NCBI RefSeq assembly: GCF_009834025.1
Contig: NZ_CP047156.1
Coordinates: 186,001 to 250,000, forward strand
DNA: 64,000 nt
Direction: 5' to 3'
From: Epidermidibacterium keratini
GTDB taxonomy: Bacteria > Actinomycetota > Actinomycetes > Mycobacteriales > Antricoccaceae
Below are positions 53,814 through 64,000 of the stretch, piece after piece. Position 1 is the stretch's first letter. The number at the start of each line of letters is the position of its first letter. A program made the position numbers and the translations under genes. The notes under the pieces were generated by a model that saw only the letters and a program-made list of their open reading frames with translations, did not search any database and was not told the origin of the DNA.

Positions 53814-54896
53814 TTAGCCAGCCTTTCGGTTGCTGATCGAATCGAACGCCTCGGCGAGGACCGCCTCGGGTGGGTTGGTCAGGATACGGGGCGCCGCAAG
53901 CGCGTCGAGTACGACGAACCGTAGCGTGGTGCCGCGTGCCTTCTTGTCCACGCTCATCGTGGCGCGCAGCGTGGCGAAGTCGGCACCGGCGTACGTCGTC
54001 GGCAGGCCAACCCCGGCGATGATGTCGTGATGGCGGCGTAGCGTCTGCTCATCAAGCGAGCCGGCCCGCGCCCCGAGCTGCGCGGCAAAGAGCATGCCCA
54101 CGGCGACGGCATCGCCGTGACGCCAGCGATAGTCCTCGGCCTTCTCGATCGCATGCCCCAGCGTGTGGCCGTAGTTGAGGATCTCGCGCAGCCCCTGCTC
54201 GGTGAGGTCTTCGCCGACGACCCGCGCCTTGACCGCGATCGCTCGCTGCACGAGCTCTGCGGTGTGCGGCCCGCTCGGATGCGTCGCCGCGCTCAGGTCG
54301 GACTCGATCAGATCGAGGATCACCGGGTCGGCGATGAACCCGGCCTTGATCACCTCAGCGAGCCCAGCGACATAGTCGGCCTGCGGCAGCGTGCTCAGCG
54401 TCGAGAGCTCGCACAGCACCCCGGCCGGCGGGTGGAACGCCCCGACCAGGTTCTTGCCGGCGTCGGTGTTGATCGCGGTCTTGCCGCCGACGGCCGCGTC
54501 GACCATGCCCAGCAGTGTCGTCGGGACGTGCACGACACGCACACCGCGCAGCCAGGCGGCCGCGACCCAGCCGCCGAGGTCAGTGACCGCTCCCCCGCCG
54601 ACCGCGACGACCGCGTCGTTGCGGGTGAAACCGGCGGCGCCTAGCGCATCCCAGCACGCGCCAGCGACCTCAAGGCGCTTGCCGGCCTCCGCGTCGGGGA
54701 CCTCCATCGTGGTCACCGCGAAGCCGGCCTGCGCCAGCTCGCGGGCGACGCTGTCGGCGTACACCGCCACGGGTTCGGCATACATCACCGCGACCCGGTC
54801 GGCTCCGGTGATCATGCCCGGCAGTGCATCGAGTACGCCGTCACCGACCACCACGTCGTACGGCGTAGCCCCGGCGACCGGAACGACCGCGCTCAT
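53814..54896 (-). CDS. aroB: 3-dehydroquinate synthase
   Basis: Converts DAHP to 3-dehydroquinate with NAD+ and a metal. 360 residues. NAD-binding GGGAVTDLGGWVAA near residue 100; the active-site stretch TTLLGMVDAAVGGKTAIN and KNLVGAFHPP; the metal His residues in NYGHTLGHAIE and RHGDAVAVGM. Overlaps aroK by four bases. Confidence 0.96.
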   Translation of the reverse strand: MSAVVPVAGATPYDVVVGDGVLDALPGMITGADRVAVMYAEPVAVYADSVARELAQAGFAVTTMEVPDAEAGKRLEVAGACWDALGAAGFTRNDAVVAVGGGAVTDLGGWVAAAWLRGVRVVHVPTTLLGMVDAAVGGKTAINTDAGKNLVGAFHPPAGVLCELSTLSTLPQADYVAGLAEVIKAGFIADPVILDLIESDLSAATHPSGPHTAELVQRAIAVKARVVGEDLTEQGLREILNYGHTLGHAIEKAEDYRWRHGDAVAVGMLFAAQLGARAGSLDEQTLRRHHDIIAGVGLPTTYAGADFATLRATMSVDKKARGTTLRFVVLDALAAPRILTNPPEAVLAEAFDSISNRKAG

Positions 54897-55423
54897 GCGT
54901 GCGTGCCCAACGCGGCGGCTATCTCGTCGGCGACCGCCTCGGCGTCCTTGCCGTTGGTGTCGATGCGCACCTGCGCGGCCTCCTCGTAAAGCGGCGTGCG
55001 CTGCTCGAGCAGATGGCGCAGCGTGGCACGCGGGTTGAGCGCGAGCACCGGCCGGCTGGTGCCGAGCCCGACTCGCTCGGCGGCGGTCGCGAGTCCGACG
55101 ACCAGCCAGACCACGCGGTGGCCGCGCAGTGCCTCGCGGGTGCGCTCGTCGAGTACGGCGCCCCCGCCCAGCGACAGCACGCCGTCGTGCTCGGCCAGCG
55201 CGCGCACGACCGCCTGATGCTCCAGCTCACGGAAGTGCGGCTCGCCGTCGTCGATGAAGATCTCGCTGATGGCCTTGCCTTCGGCGGCCTCGATATCGTG
55301 GTCGACGTCGCGGAAGCCAACACCCAGGCGCTCAGCAAGCAGCGGACCCACGGTCGACTTGCCCGAGCCTGGCGCGCCCATCAGCACGGCAACCGGGCTC
55401 GTGTCAGTGCCCCGCTCGCTCAT
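54893..55423 (-). CDS. aroK: Shikimate kinase
   Basis: Phosphorylates shikimate. 176 residues. P-loop GAPGSGKST near residue 17, shikimate-binding DVDHDIE and the LGGGAVLD segment, lid region with Arg in GTSRPVL. Between aroC and aroB with four-base overlaps. Confidence 0.95.
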   Translation of the reverse strand: MSERGTDTSPVAVLMGAPGSGKSTVGPLLAERLGVGFRDVDHDIEAAEGKAISEIFIDDGEPHFRELEHQAVVRALAEHDGVLSLGGGAVLDERTREALRGHRVVWLVVGLATAAERVGLGTSRPVLALNPRATLRHLLEQRTPLYEEAAQVRIDTNGKDAEAVADEIAAALGTHA

Positions 55424-56598
55424 CGCACAGCCAGCGCGGCGACGTACGCCTCAAGGTTGCGGCGGGTCTCCGCGACGCTGTCGCCGCCGAACTTCTCCAC
55501 GAGCGCGTCGGCGACCACCAACGCGACCATCGCCTCGGCAACGACACCCGCGGCGGGTACGGCGCACACGTCCGAGCGCTGGTTGATCGCGACGGCCGCC
55601 TCGCCGGTCGCGATATCGACCGTGTCGAGAGCGCGAGGCACGGTGGAGATCGGCTTCATGGCGGCGCGCACCCGCAGCACCTCGCCGTTGGTCATGCCGC
55701 CCTCGATGCCGCCGGCGCGGTTGGTACGCCGCGCGATTCCGTCGTCGCCGCCCTCGATCTCGTCGTGCGCAGCCGAGCCGCGGCGCCGAGCGGTCTCGAA
55801 GCCGTCGCCGACCTCGACCCCCTTGATCGCCTGGATCCCCATGAGCGCACCGGCCAGCCGCGCATCGAGGCGGCGGTCCCAGTGCACATAGGAGCCGAGT
55901 CCGACCGGCAGCCCGGAGATGACGACCTCGACGACGCCGCCGACGGTGTCACCGGCCTTGCGGGTGTCGTCGATCTCGGCGACCATCGCCTCGGTCGTCG
56001 CCTCGTCCAGCGATCGGGTCGGGCTCGCGTCGATCCGCTCGAGATCGCCCGGGCCGGGCACCGAGTCTTCGGGCGCCTTCACCGTGCCGATCTCCAGGAC
56101 GTGGCTCAGCACCTCGGCGCCACACACCTCGCGGATGAACGCCTTGGCGACGGTGCCCAGCGCGACGCGAGCCGCGGTCTCGCGAGCGCTCGCGCGCTCC
56201 AGCACCGGGCGGGCGTCATCGAAGCCGTACTTCTGGATTCCGGCCAGATCGGCGTGCCCTGGCCGCGGACGGGTCAGCGGGGCGTTGCGCGCCTGCGCCT
56301 CCAGCACCTCAGCATCGACGGGGTCGGCCGCCATCACGGTCTCCCACTTCGGCCATTCGGTGTTGGCGATGTGGATCGCGACCGGCGAGCCCAGGCTCTG
56401 CCCGTGCCGGACACCCCCGGCGATGGTGACCTGGTCCTGCTCGAACTTCATCCGCGCGCCGCGGCCGTAGCCGAGGCGACGGCGAGCGAGCTCGTCCTGG
56501 ATCTGCTTGGTCGTGATCGGCACTCCGGCCGGCAGCCCCTCGATGATGGCAGTGAGGATCGGGCCGTGGGATTCCCCGGCGGTGAGCCAACGCAACAT
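55420..56598 (-). CDS. aroC: Chorismate synthase
   Basis: Produces chorismate from EPSP using reduced FMN. 392 residues from ATG 56598; the frame extending to 56874 runs into the prepilin peptidase gene and is not conserved. Family signatures: [18 protein letters not shown] at the N-terminus, [37 protein letters not shown], and [18 protein letters not shown]. Confidence 0.96.
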   Translation of the reverse strand: MLRWLTAGESHGPILTAIIEGLPAGVPITTKQIQDELARRRLGYGRGARMKFEQDQVTIAGGVRHGQSLGSPVAIHIANTEWPKWETVMAADPVDAEVLEAQARNAPLTRPRPGHADLAGIQKYGFDDARPVLERASARETAARVALGTVAKAFIREVCGAEVLSHVLEIGTVKAPEDSVPGPGDLERIDASPTRSLDEATTEAMVAEIDDTRKAGDTVGGVVEVVISGLPVGLGSYVHWDRRLDARLAGALMGIQAIKGVEVGDGFETARRRGSAAHDEIEGGDDGIARRTNRAGGIEGGMTNGEVLRVRAAMKPISTVPRALDTVDIATGEAAVAINQRSDVCAVPAAGVVAEAMVALVVADALVEKFGGDSVAETRRNLEAYVAALAVR

Positions 56599-56641
56599 AC
56601 CGGCGATTCTCTCACTGGGCGCCTTCGGCCCTGCCGCCGCG

Positions 56642-57154
56642 TCACCCCGCCGCGCCGCCTGAGAGCAGGACGACGCCGTAGGTGCTCCAGAGGGCGAGCA
56701 CGATCGGCGGTGCGAAGGCGATCTGGCGCCTGCGCAGCGGCGTACGCCGGTCATAGCGGCGATCAAGCCACGGCGCGAGCAGCAGCCAGACCAACGTCCA
56801 CACCGCGAGCGCGAGCAGCCACACCACAACCAGCTGCGGCTCCAGGTGTCCGATCGCCAGCCCGACGCAGCCAAGCAGCTTCACGTCTCCGAAACCGAAC
56901 GCGTCCGGTCCCAGGATCGCCAGCAGGTAGCCGGCCGCGAACATGGCGCCGCCGGTCGCCAGCGAGCGCCAGAGGTCACCCCAGCCGAACTGCGGCGCGG
57001 CGACCGCGGCGATCACCATGACGCCGACCGCCCAGCTGGCGGTGAGGCGGTTGGGAATCCGGTGCTCGCGCGCGTCGCTGACGATGATGGCGCCGCCGAG
57101 CAGCACGACGTACCCCGCAATGATCGCGTCGATGCCCGGCAACGCGCCGATCAC
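56642..57154 (-). CDS. Prepilin peptidase (A24 family), peptidase domain only
   Basis: 170 residues, all membrane helices. The two catalytic aspartates are visible in [13 protein letters not shown] near residue 27 and in [10 protein letters not shown] near residue 92. It lacks the N-terminal methylation domain, as is usual for short actinobacterial enzymes that process type IV pilin or Flp pilin precursors. Sits between aroE and aroC; no pilin genes are in the window. Confidence 0.85.
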   Translation of the reverse strand: MIGALPGIDAIIAGYVVLLGGAIIVSDAREHRIPNRLTASWAVGVMVIAAVAAPQFGWGDLWRSLATGGAMFAAGYLLAILGPDAFGFGDVKLLGCVGLAIGHLEPQLVVVWLLALAVWTLVWLLLAPWLDRRYDRRTPLRRRQIAFAPPIVLALWSTYGVVLLSGGAAG

Positions 57155-57167
57155 CGCACGCGCCTCG

Positions 57168-58049
57168 TCACCGCAGGACTGCGCGCATCGCCTCGATGTC
57201 CGGGGTGCGCCCGGTCATCAGCTCGACCTGCACGACCGCCTGGTGCAGCAGCATCAGCACCCCCGGGACCGCCGTGCCACCGTCGCGGCGTACCGCATCC
57301 AGCAGCGGCGTCGGTCCCTGGGTGTAGGCGACGTCGAGCACGGTCTGGTCCGGGCCGAAGCGGGTGCCGGCGATGCCGTCGACCACGCCTGGCGGCACCG
57401 TTGAGACCGTGAGGTCGGCGGCCATGACCTCCGACGCCAGACGCTCCCACGGCACGTAGGTGAGCTCGAGGTCGCCGCGCTCCGCGACCTCGAACGCAGT
57501 GTCAGCGCGGTCGCGGCTGCGCGCCACAAGCCGGATCTGCGAGGCACCCATCAGCGTGAGCGCGACGATCGCCGACGATGCGGTATCGCCCGAGCCGATG
57601 ACGCACACCCGGCGCTCGCGTGCGTCGGTGACGTCGTACTCGGCGAACGCCCGCCGGATGCCGTCGATGTCGGTGTTGTGCGCGACCCAGCCGAGCTGAT
57701 GCTCGCGCTCGAGCCACGGGATCAGCGTGTTGGCCGAGCGCGCCCACTGCGCGAGTGCGTGAGTGCTCACGCCGTCGACCGACCCGTCGGGTACGCCGGC
57801 CCGCAGCGCCTCTGTCTTCAGCGGCATCGTCACCGACAGCCCGCCGCACGGCAGGTCGTCGATGCCGTAGGTCGCGAACCGGCGCAGGTGATGCGCCAGC
57901 GTGCCACGGGTGACCTCGCGGCGGGTGTAGACCCAGTCCAGGCCGAGATCGGCGTACGCCGCAGCGTGCAACGCCGGACTGAGCGACCGGTCGACCGGTG
58001 AGCCGACGACGGCGCACGCCCGCCGCACGCCACTGGGTGCGGCAGGCAC
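57168..58049 (-). CDS. aroE: Shikimate dehydrogenase
   Basis: Reduces 3-dehydroshikimate to shikimate. About 293 residues from a GTG at 58049; another GTG at 58028 is possible and the ribosome binding site is unclear for both. Shikimate-binding SRS-like segment GSPVDRSLSPALH at the N-terminus, catalytic Lys in TMPLKTEA, NTDIDG, and a nucleotide-binding GSGDTASSAIVAL motif. Lies 5 bases after the mltG stop. Confidence 0.93.
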   Translation of the reverse strand: MPAAPSGVRRACAVVGSPVDRSLSPALHAAAYADLGLDWVYTRREVTRGTLAHHLRRFATYGIDDLPCGGLSVTMPLKTEALRAGVPDGSVDGVSTHALAQWARSANTLIPWLEREHQLGWVAHNTDIDGIRRAFAEYDVTDARERRVCVIGSGDTASSAIVALTLMGASQIRLVARSRDRADTAFEVAERGDLELTYVPWERLASEVMAADLTVSTVPPGVVDGIAGTRFGPDQTVLDVAYTQGPTPLLDAVRRDGGTAVPGVLMLLHQAVVQVELMTGRTPDIEAMRAVLR

Positions 58050-58054
58050 CGCGC

Positions 58055-59212
58055 CTAGCACCAGCCGTTCTGCTGGCAAACCTGGCGCGCGGCCAGGAAC
58101 TCCTCGTAGGTCGAGACAAACGTGTGGGTGCCGTCTGCACTGTTGACGACGTACCACTTCCACGTGCCCTCGGCCGGGTTGAGGGCCGCCTCGACCGCCG
58201 CGTCACCGAAGCCGGAGATCGGGGTGGGCGGCAGGCCTGGGACGATCCGCAGGTTGTAGGGGTTGTTGGGGTCCTGCAGGTCGGCGGTGGTGAGCTCGTT
58301 GCCCTTCTTGCCGACGCCGTACGCCGTCGACGCGTCGATGCCGAGCGCTTCACCGGCGGCGAGTCGGTTGTAGATGACGCGGGCGGCCATGCTGCGCTCG
58401 TCCGGGATCTTGATCTCGGTCTCGATCAGCGAGGCGACCTTCAAGACGTCATACGGACTGAGCCCGACGGCAGCCGCTTTTTGTTCGATGCCGAGGTCAG
58501 CGGTGCGCTGGGTGAAGTGCGCGACCATCGACTGCAGGATGGTCAGGGCCGTGTCATCGGGCTGGAACTCGTAGGTGCCCGGCGAGATCAGGCCCTCGAG
58601 CACCGGCACGTCAGCGGGGACCCAGGCCGGGATACCGAGGTTGGCCCGGTCGGCGAGCGCTGCCTCGAAGTCGGCCAGCGGAATGCCGGTGGCTTCGCTG
58701 AGCTTGGCGATGGTCTGTGCCACCGTCTGGCCCTCGATGATGGTGACCGTCTGCGTCAGCTTTGAGCCGTTGCCAAGCAGCGTGTCCAGAGCGAGGGTCG
58801 CTTTCATCTGGGTCTTGAGCTGGTAGGTGCCGGGCTGGATGGACTTCGCGGCGTCGTTTCCTTCGGCGGCGTCGGTGAAGGCGCGGGCGCTCTTGACGAC
58901 GTCGGCATCGACGAGCTTCTGCGCGATGTCCGACAGCGAGTCGCCGGGATCGACCGTGACCTGGACGGCTTCTTTGCCTGAGCCGGTGTAGTCCGGGACG
59001 TCGCGGAACTGGTTGATGATGTCGCGGGCGAAGAAGACGGCAAAGACCACGATCGCGGCGACGATGATAAACGCCACCAACGTGATGAGCGGGCGACGGC
59101 GGCGGCGCCGGCGTTCGCTGCGAGGACGGGACTGGTCCTCGATGTCGTCGGCGATCAGAGCGCCGAGACCGTCAACGCCGGACTCGCGGTGTCGGTCTGA
59201 ATCTTGCGACAC
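58055..59212 (-). CDS. mltG: Endolytic murein transglycosylase (YceG-like)
   Basis: Cleaves nascent peptidoglycan strands and sets glycan length, membrane-anchored. 385 residues. A cytoplasmic Arg-rich tail, one transmembrane helix around residues 41-65, a LysM-like subdomain, then the YceG catalytic domain: VASLIETE (catalytic Glu) followed by RVIYNRL and DASTAYGVG, then NPYNLRIVPGLPPTPISG. The usual aroE-mltG-ruvX-alaS neighbourhood. GTG start at 59212. Confidence 0.94.
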   Translation of the reverse strand: MSQDSDRHRESGVDGLGALIADDIEDQSRPRSERRRRRRRPLITLVAFIIVAAIVVFAVFFARDIINQFRDVPDYTGSGKEAVQVTVDPGDSLSDIAQKLVDADVVKSARAFTDAAEGNDAAKSIQPGTYQLKTQMKATLALDTLLGNGSKLTQTVTIIEGQTVAQTIAKLSEATGIPLADFEAALADRANLGIPAWVPADVPVLEGLISPGTYEFQPDDTALTILQSMVAHFTQRTADLGIEQKAAAVGLSPYDVLKVASLIETEIKIPDERSMAARVIYNRLAAGEALGIDASTAYGVGKKGNELTTADLQDPNNPYNLRIVPGLPPTPISGFGDAAVEAALNPAEGTWKWYVVNSADGTHTFVSTYEEFLAARQVCQQNGWC

Positions 59213-59266
59213 AAGGCCGCCTCTCTGTCGTGTCGTTCAGAGTTCCGGCGGGGCTGGCCAGAACCA

Positions 59267-59282
59267 GGCCGATACATCGGCC
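59267..59282. promoter_or_regulatory. Dyad GGCCGATACATCGGCC between ruvX and mltG
   Basis: A perfect palindrome with 7-base arms and a two-base centre, between the ruvX stop and the mltG start on the minus strand. It may be a small terminator for ruvX or an operator for mltG. Confidence 0.35.
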
Positions 59283-59298
59283 GTAGCGGTGGTCTAGG

Positions 59299-59766
59299 TT
59301 AACAATCTTCGCTGTGTGGCCGCTGGCGCGCTCGGTGCGCGTCCAGCCACGTTTGCAAGATCTCGGTCGCAGCCGCTCGATCTATGACACCACGCTGCGC
59401 GCGCGCATCCAAGCCAGCGCCGCGCAGCCGGCCGGCAGCCGTCACGGTGCTGAACCGCTCGTCCTGCCTGCTCACCGGCACGTCCGGCAGGCGCGCCTCG
59501 ATCAGTGCGGCGTACTCGTCGGCGGCCTGCGCGGCCCGCCCATCGCGCCCAGACAGCCCCACCGGCCGTCCGACGACGATCTCGATGACCTCGTACTCCT
59601 CGGCGTACGCCGCGAGCTGGTCGAGGTCGGTGCCGCGCTTGCGATCGCGCGCCAGCGTGTCGAGCGGGGTGGCGAGGACGCCGTCAGGATCGCTCACGGC
59701 AAGCCCGACCCGCACGGCACCCGGGTCGACCCCGAGCCGCCGGCCGCGGACCCAGCCCTCACTCAC
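59299..59766 (-). CDS. ruvX: Putative pre-16S rRNA nuclease / Holliday junction resolvase (YqgF family)
   Basis: RNase-H-fold nuclease of 155 residues. Catalytic acidic residues appear in RLGVDPGAVRVGLAVSD, VGRPVGLSG, DERFSTVTA and DRAAATEILQTWL. The GTG at 59766 is the best start because conserved sequence begins shortly after it; it directly follows a strong hairpin and has no Shine-Dalgarno sequence. An in-frame GTG at 59808 would place the start inside the hairpin. Confidence 0.92.
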   Translation of the reverse strand: MSEGWVRGRRLGVDPGAVRVGLAVSDPDGVLATPLDTLARDRKRGTDLDQLAAYAEEYEVIEIVVGRPVGLSGRDGRAAQAADEYAALIEARLPDVPVSRQDERFSTVTAAGRLRGAGLDARAQRGVIDRAAATEILQTWLDAHRARQRPHSEDC

Positions 59767-59821
59767 CTGCGGCACGTTTGTGCCCCCTACAAGCGCTGGA
59801 GCCAGCACAAACGTGCCGCAG
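59767..59821. repeat. Perfect 17 bp inverted repeat between alaS and ruvX
   Basis: CTGCGGCACGTTTGTGC (59767-59783) and its exact reverse complement (59805-59821) surround a 21-base loop. It lies about 32 bases beyond the alaS stop and directly abuts the ruvX GTG start. May be an alaS terminator, a translational control element of ruvX, or a mobile palindrome. Confidence 0.7.
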
Positions 59822-59853
59822 GTCGCGGGCGCCGTGGATAACGCCTGGCCAGC

Positions 59854-62547
<2,694 letters not shown>

Positions 62548-62549
62548 GG

Positions 62550-62828
62550 CTACTGCGGTGTCCTTGGTGTCCTCGGGTCGAAGTCCTCGGGGCGAGCGCG
62601 AAGGTCGCCGTCGAGGCCGGTGTCCTCAAGCAGCTCGGCCTCGCGCTGGCGCATCGCCACGCGTACGTCGGACCAGAACGACTTGGCTTGATGGCCGACG
62701 TCGGCCACGCCTCGGCCGGTGCGCTCGGCGAGCGCGTTGGGCTTGAGCTGGTTGGCGGCACTCTGCAAGCGGCGCATCACCATGATGCCCATGGTGATGC
62801 CCATGGCGAGCCAGAAGATCCTGCGCAT
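62550..62828 (-). CDS. DUF6167-like small membrane-associated protein
   Basis: 92 residues. N-terminal hydrophobic helix ([20 protein letters not shown]), then an amphipathic region with [17 protein letters not shown] and a Pro/Asp-rich tail. This gene and the DUF948 gene before it stand upstream of alaS in many actinobacteria; function unknown. It starts five bases after the DUF948 stop, suggesting an operon with alaS. Confidence 0.85.
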   Translation of the reverse strand: MRRIFWLAMGITMGIMVMRRLQSAANQLKPNALAERTGRGVADVGHQAKSFWSDVRVAMRQREAELLEDTGLDGDLRARPEDFDPRTPRTPQ

Positions 62829-62833
62829 CCTCG

Positions 62834-63187
62834 CTACCTCCCCGACCGCTTCGACGCGGCCTTGCGTACGCCGTACGTGAACGAGGCGACCTTGACCAGC
62901 GGGCTGCCAACCGTGCTCGCCACGACCGAGGTCAGGGCGGCGGCGTTCTGCGACATGCTCTCGGCGTTGGTGGTGATGCCGTCGACGCGCTCAAGGTTGG
63001 CATTGACGTGGCGCACCGTGTCGACGGCGCCAGACAGCAGCGGCGTGGCACCTTCATGCGTCTTGCGCACGGCGAGGGTTGTCTCGTCGAGGGTCCGCCC
63101 CAGCTTTAGGATCGGGACAGCCAGCAGCAGGACAAGCAGCAGAAAGGCACCTGCCGCGATCAATGCTGCGATCTCGCCACCGCTCAC
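62834..63187 (-). CDS. DUF948 domain protein
   Basis: 117 residues. One N-terminal transmembrane helix (IAALIAAGAFLLLVLLLAVPIL), followed by a helical, coiled-coil-like region of the DUF948 type. GTG start at 63187 with AGGAGTAACCA upstream. Role unknown; conserved position between rarA and alaS. Confidence 0.85.
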   Translation of the reverse strand: MSGGEIAALIAAGAFLLLVLLLAVPILKLGRTLDETTLAVRKTHEGATPLLSGAVDTVRHVNANLERVDGITTNAESMSQNAAALTSVVASTVGSPLVKVASFTYGVRKAASKRSGR

Positions 63188-63315
63188 TGGTTACTCCTGT
63201 CATCGCTCGTGACATGCCTGACGGCATGCGGACATGCAACGGCCTCCCGCCGGAGCGAGATGCCGAACGCCAAGCCTACCGTGGCTTACAGCGCACGCTG
63301 GGCGGCGTACTAGCT

Positions 63316-64000
63316 CTACTTGCGATCGCGCAGCATCGATCGAATCTTCGCCAGCCGAGTGGCGATGTTGGCTTCGACGCCGCGCCCGGTCGGCTCGTAG
63401 TAGACGGTGCCGTCGACGCCGTCGGGGGCGTACTGCTGGCCCGCGACTCCCTCGTCGAGGTTGTGCGGATAGATATAGCCCTGCGCGTGGCCCAGCTTCT
63501 TGGCCCCGGAGTAGTGCCCGTCGCGCAGATGCGCTGGTACGGCGCCGATCTTGCCATCACGCACCTCGGCGATCGCCGCGTCGATGGCCTTGTAGGCAGC
63601 GTTGGACTTCGGTGCGCAGGCGAGGTGTACGACGGCCTCGGCGAGCGGGATGCGGCCCTCAGGCATGCCGATGAACTGCACCGCCTGCATCGCGGCGACC
63701 GCGGTCTGCAGCGCTGACGGGTCGGCCATCCCGATGTCCTCGCTGGCGCTGATCACCAGCCGCCGGGCGATGAAGCGCGGGTCCTCCCCCGCCACGATCA
63801 TCCGGGCGAGATAGTGCAGCGCCGCGTCGACGTCAGAGCCGCGGATCGACTTGATCAAGGCGCTCGCTACGTCGTAGTGCTGGTCACCGTCGCGGTCGTA
63901 CTTCACTGCCGCGACGTCGATCGCCCGCGCGACGAGCTCGGCGTCGATCTGCGCGATCCCGTCGCCTGCGGCGATATCGGCTGCCGCCTCGAGCGAGGTC
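63316..64000 (-). CDS. rarA: Replication-associated recombination protein A (partial, N-terminus outside window)
   Basis: The frame is open from the stop at 63316 to the window edge, about 228 residues of the C-terminal half of this AAA+ ATPase. The sequence [34 protein letters not shown] is the family's C-terminal hallmark, then [17 protein letters not shown]. The Walker motifs lie beyond the right edge. RarA acts at stalled replication forks. Annotated as truncated by the window, not broken. Confidence 0.93.
   Translation of the reverse strand, partial: TSLEAAADIAAGDGIAQIDAELVARAIDVAAVKYDRDGDQHYDVASALIKSIRGSDVDAALHYLARMIVAGEDPRFIARRLVISASEDIGMADPSALQTAVAAMQAVQFIGMPEGRIPLAEAVVHLACAPKSNAAYKAIDAAIAEVRDGKIGAVPAHLRDGHYSGAKKLGHAQGYIYPHNLDEGVAGQQYAPDGVDGTVYYEPTGRGVEANIATRLAKIRSMLRDRK

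Noticed and set aside
55420-56874. N-terminally extended aroC frame
   Set aside because: The extension is inside the prepilin peptidase gene and lacks conservation; [12 protein letters not shown] at 56598 is the real start.
62548-62549. T-box leader for alaS
   Set aside because: alaS follows the DUF6167 stop by two bases, so no leader exists.

Overview
The window is a G+C-rich (roughly two thirds G+C by eye) chromosomal segment from an actinomycete. The gene order fits this: rarA-DUF948-DUF6167-alaS-ruvX-mltG-aroE-aroC-aroK-aroB-aroQ, pepQ-efp-nusB, pyrR-pyrB-pyrC-carA-carB-pyrD-pyrF, mihF-gmk-rpoZ-coaBC-metK-priA-def-fmt-rsmB-rpe-ribD-ribE-ribBA-ribH-hisE-hisG is the classical actinobacterial arrangement. 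An actinobacterial-type integration host factor (mihF), a PriA with decayed helicase motifs and two DUF222/13E12-type HNH genes point the same way. I cannot place it to genus. No rRNA, tRNA, insertion sequence, prophage or CRISPR array was seen.

Layout, left to right. 1-7.2 kb: a DUF222-HNH gene, a flavin monooxygenase and a two-subunit hydantoinase/acetone-carboxylase-type enzyme (accessory). 7.4-22.9 kb: housekeeping block on the minus strand (murA, his, riboflavin, rpe, rsmB-fmt-def, priA, metK, coaBC, rpoZ, gmk, mihF). 23.1-26.2 kb: accessory insert (FAD oxidoreductase, SnoaL-like protein, MFS transporter) between mihF and pyrF, two genes that are usually neighbours. 26.3-35.5 kb: pyrimidine operon pyrR-B-C-carA-carB-D-F with translationally coupled overlaps and a PyrR-type RNA hairpin that can cover the pyrR ribosome binding site. 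35.5-44.6 kb: accessory block with a second DUF222-HNH gene, an unknown protein, an MFS transporter, an SDR enzyme and a TPP-riboswitch-controlled ykoFEDC thiamine/precursor ECF transporter. 44.6-46.7 kb: nusB-efp-pepQ. 46.8-53.4 kb: accessory plus-strand block with a YCII/DCGrd protein plus ECF42-like sigma factor, then a GGDEF-EAL protein, a membrane glycosyltransferase and a small membrane protein joined by ATGA overlaps. 53.4-64 kb: shikimate pathway, mltG, ruvX, alaS and the 3' part of rarA.

Two themes stand out. First, every plus-strand gene lies in an accessory insert and the conserved backbone is entirely on the minus strand. Second, both DUF222-HNH genes carry the same upstream module, in the same orientation: an imperfect palindrome with GTGGTC/GACCAC ends, then the 12-mer ATAACGATKCGG, then the start codon. 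The second gene is also flanked by imperfect 47-48 bp direct repeats. Separately, three unusually long hairpins (17-24 bp stems, two of them perfect) sit in intergenic gaps of the backbone. These repeats and hairpins are the least explained structures in the window.
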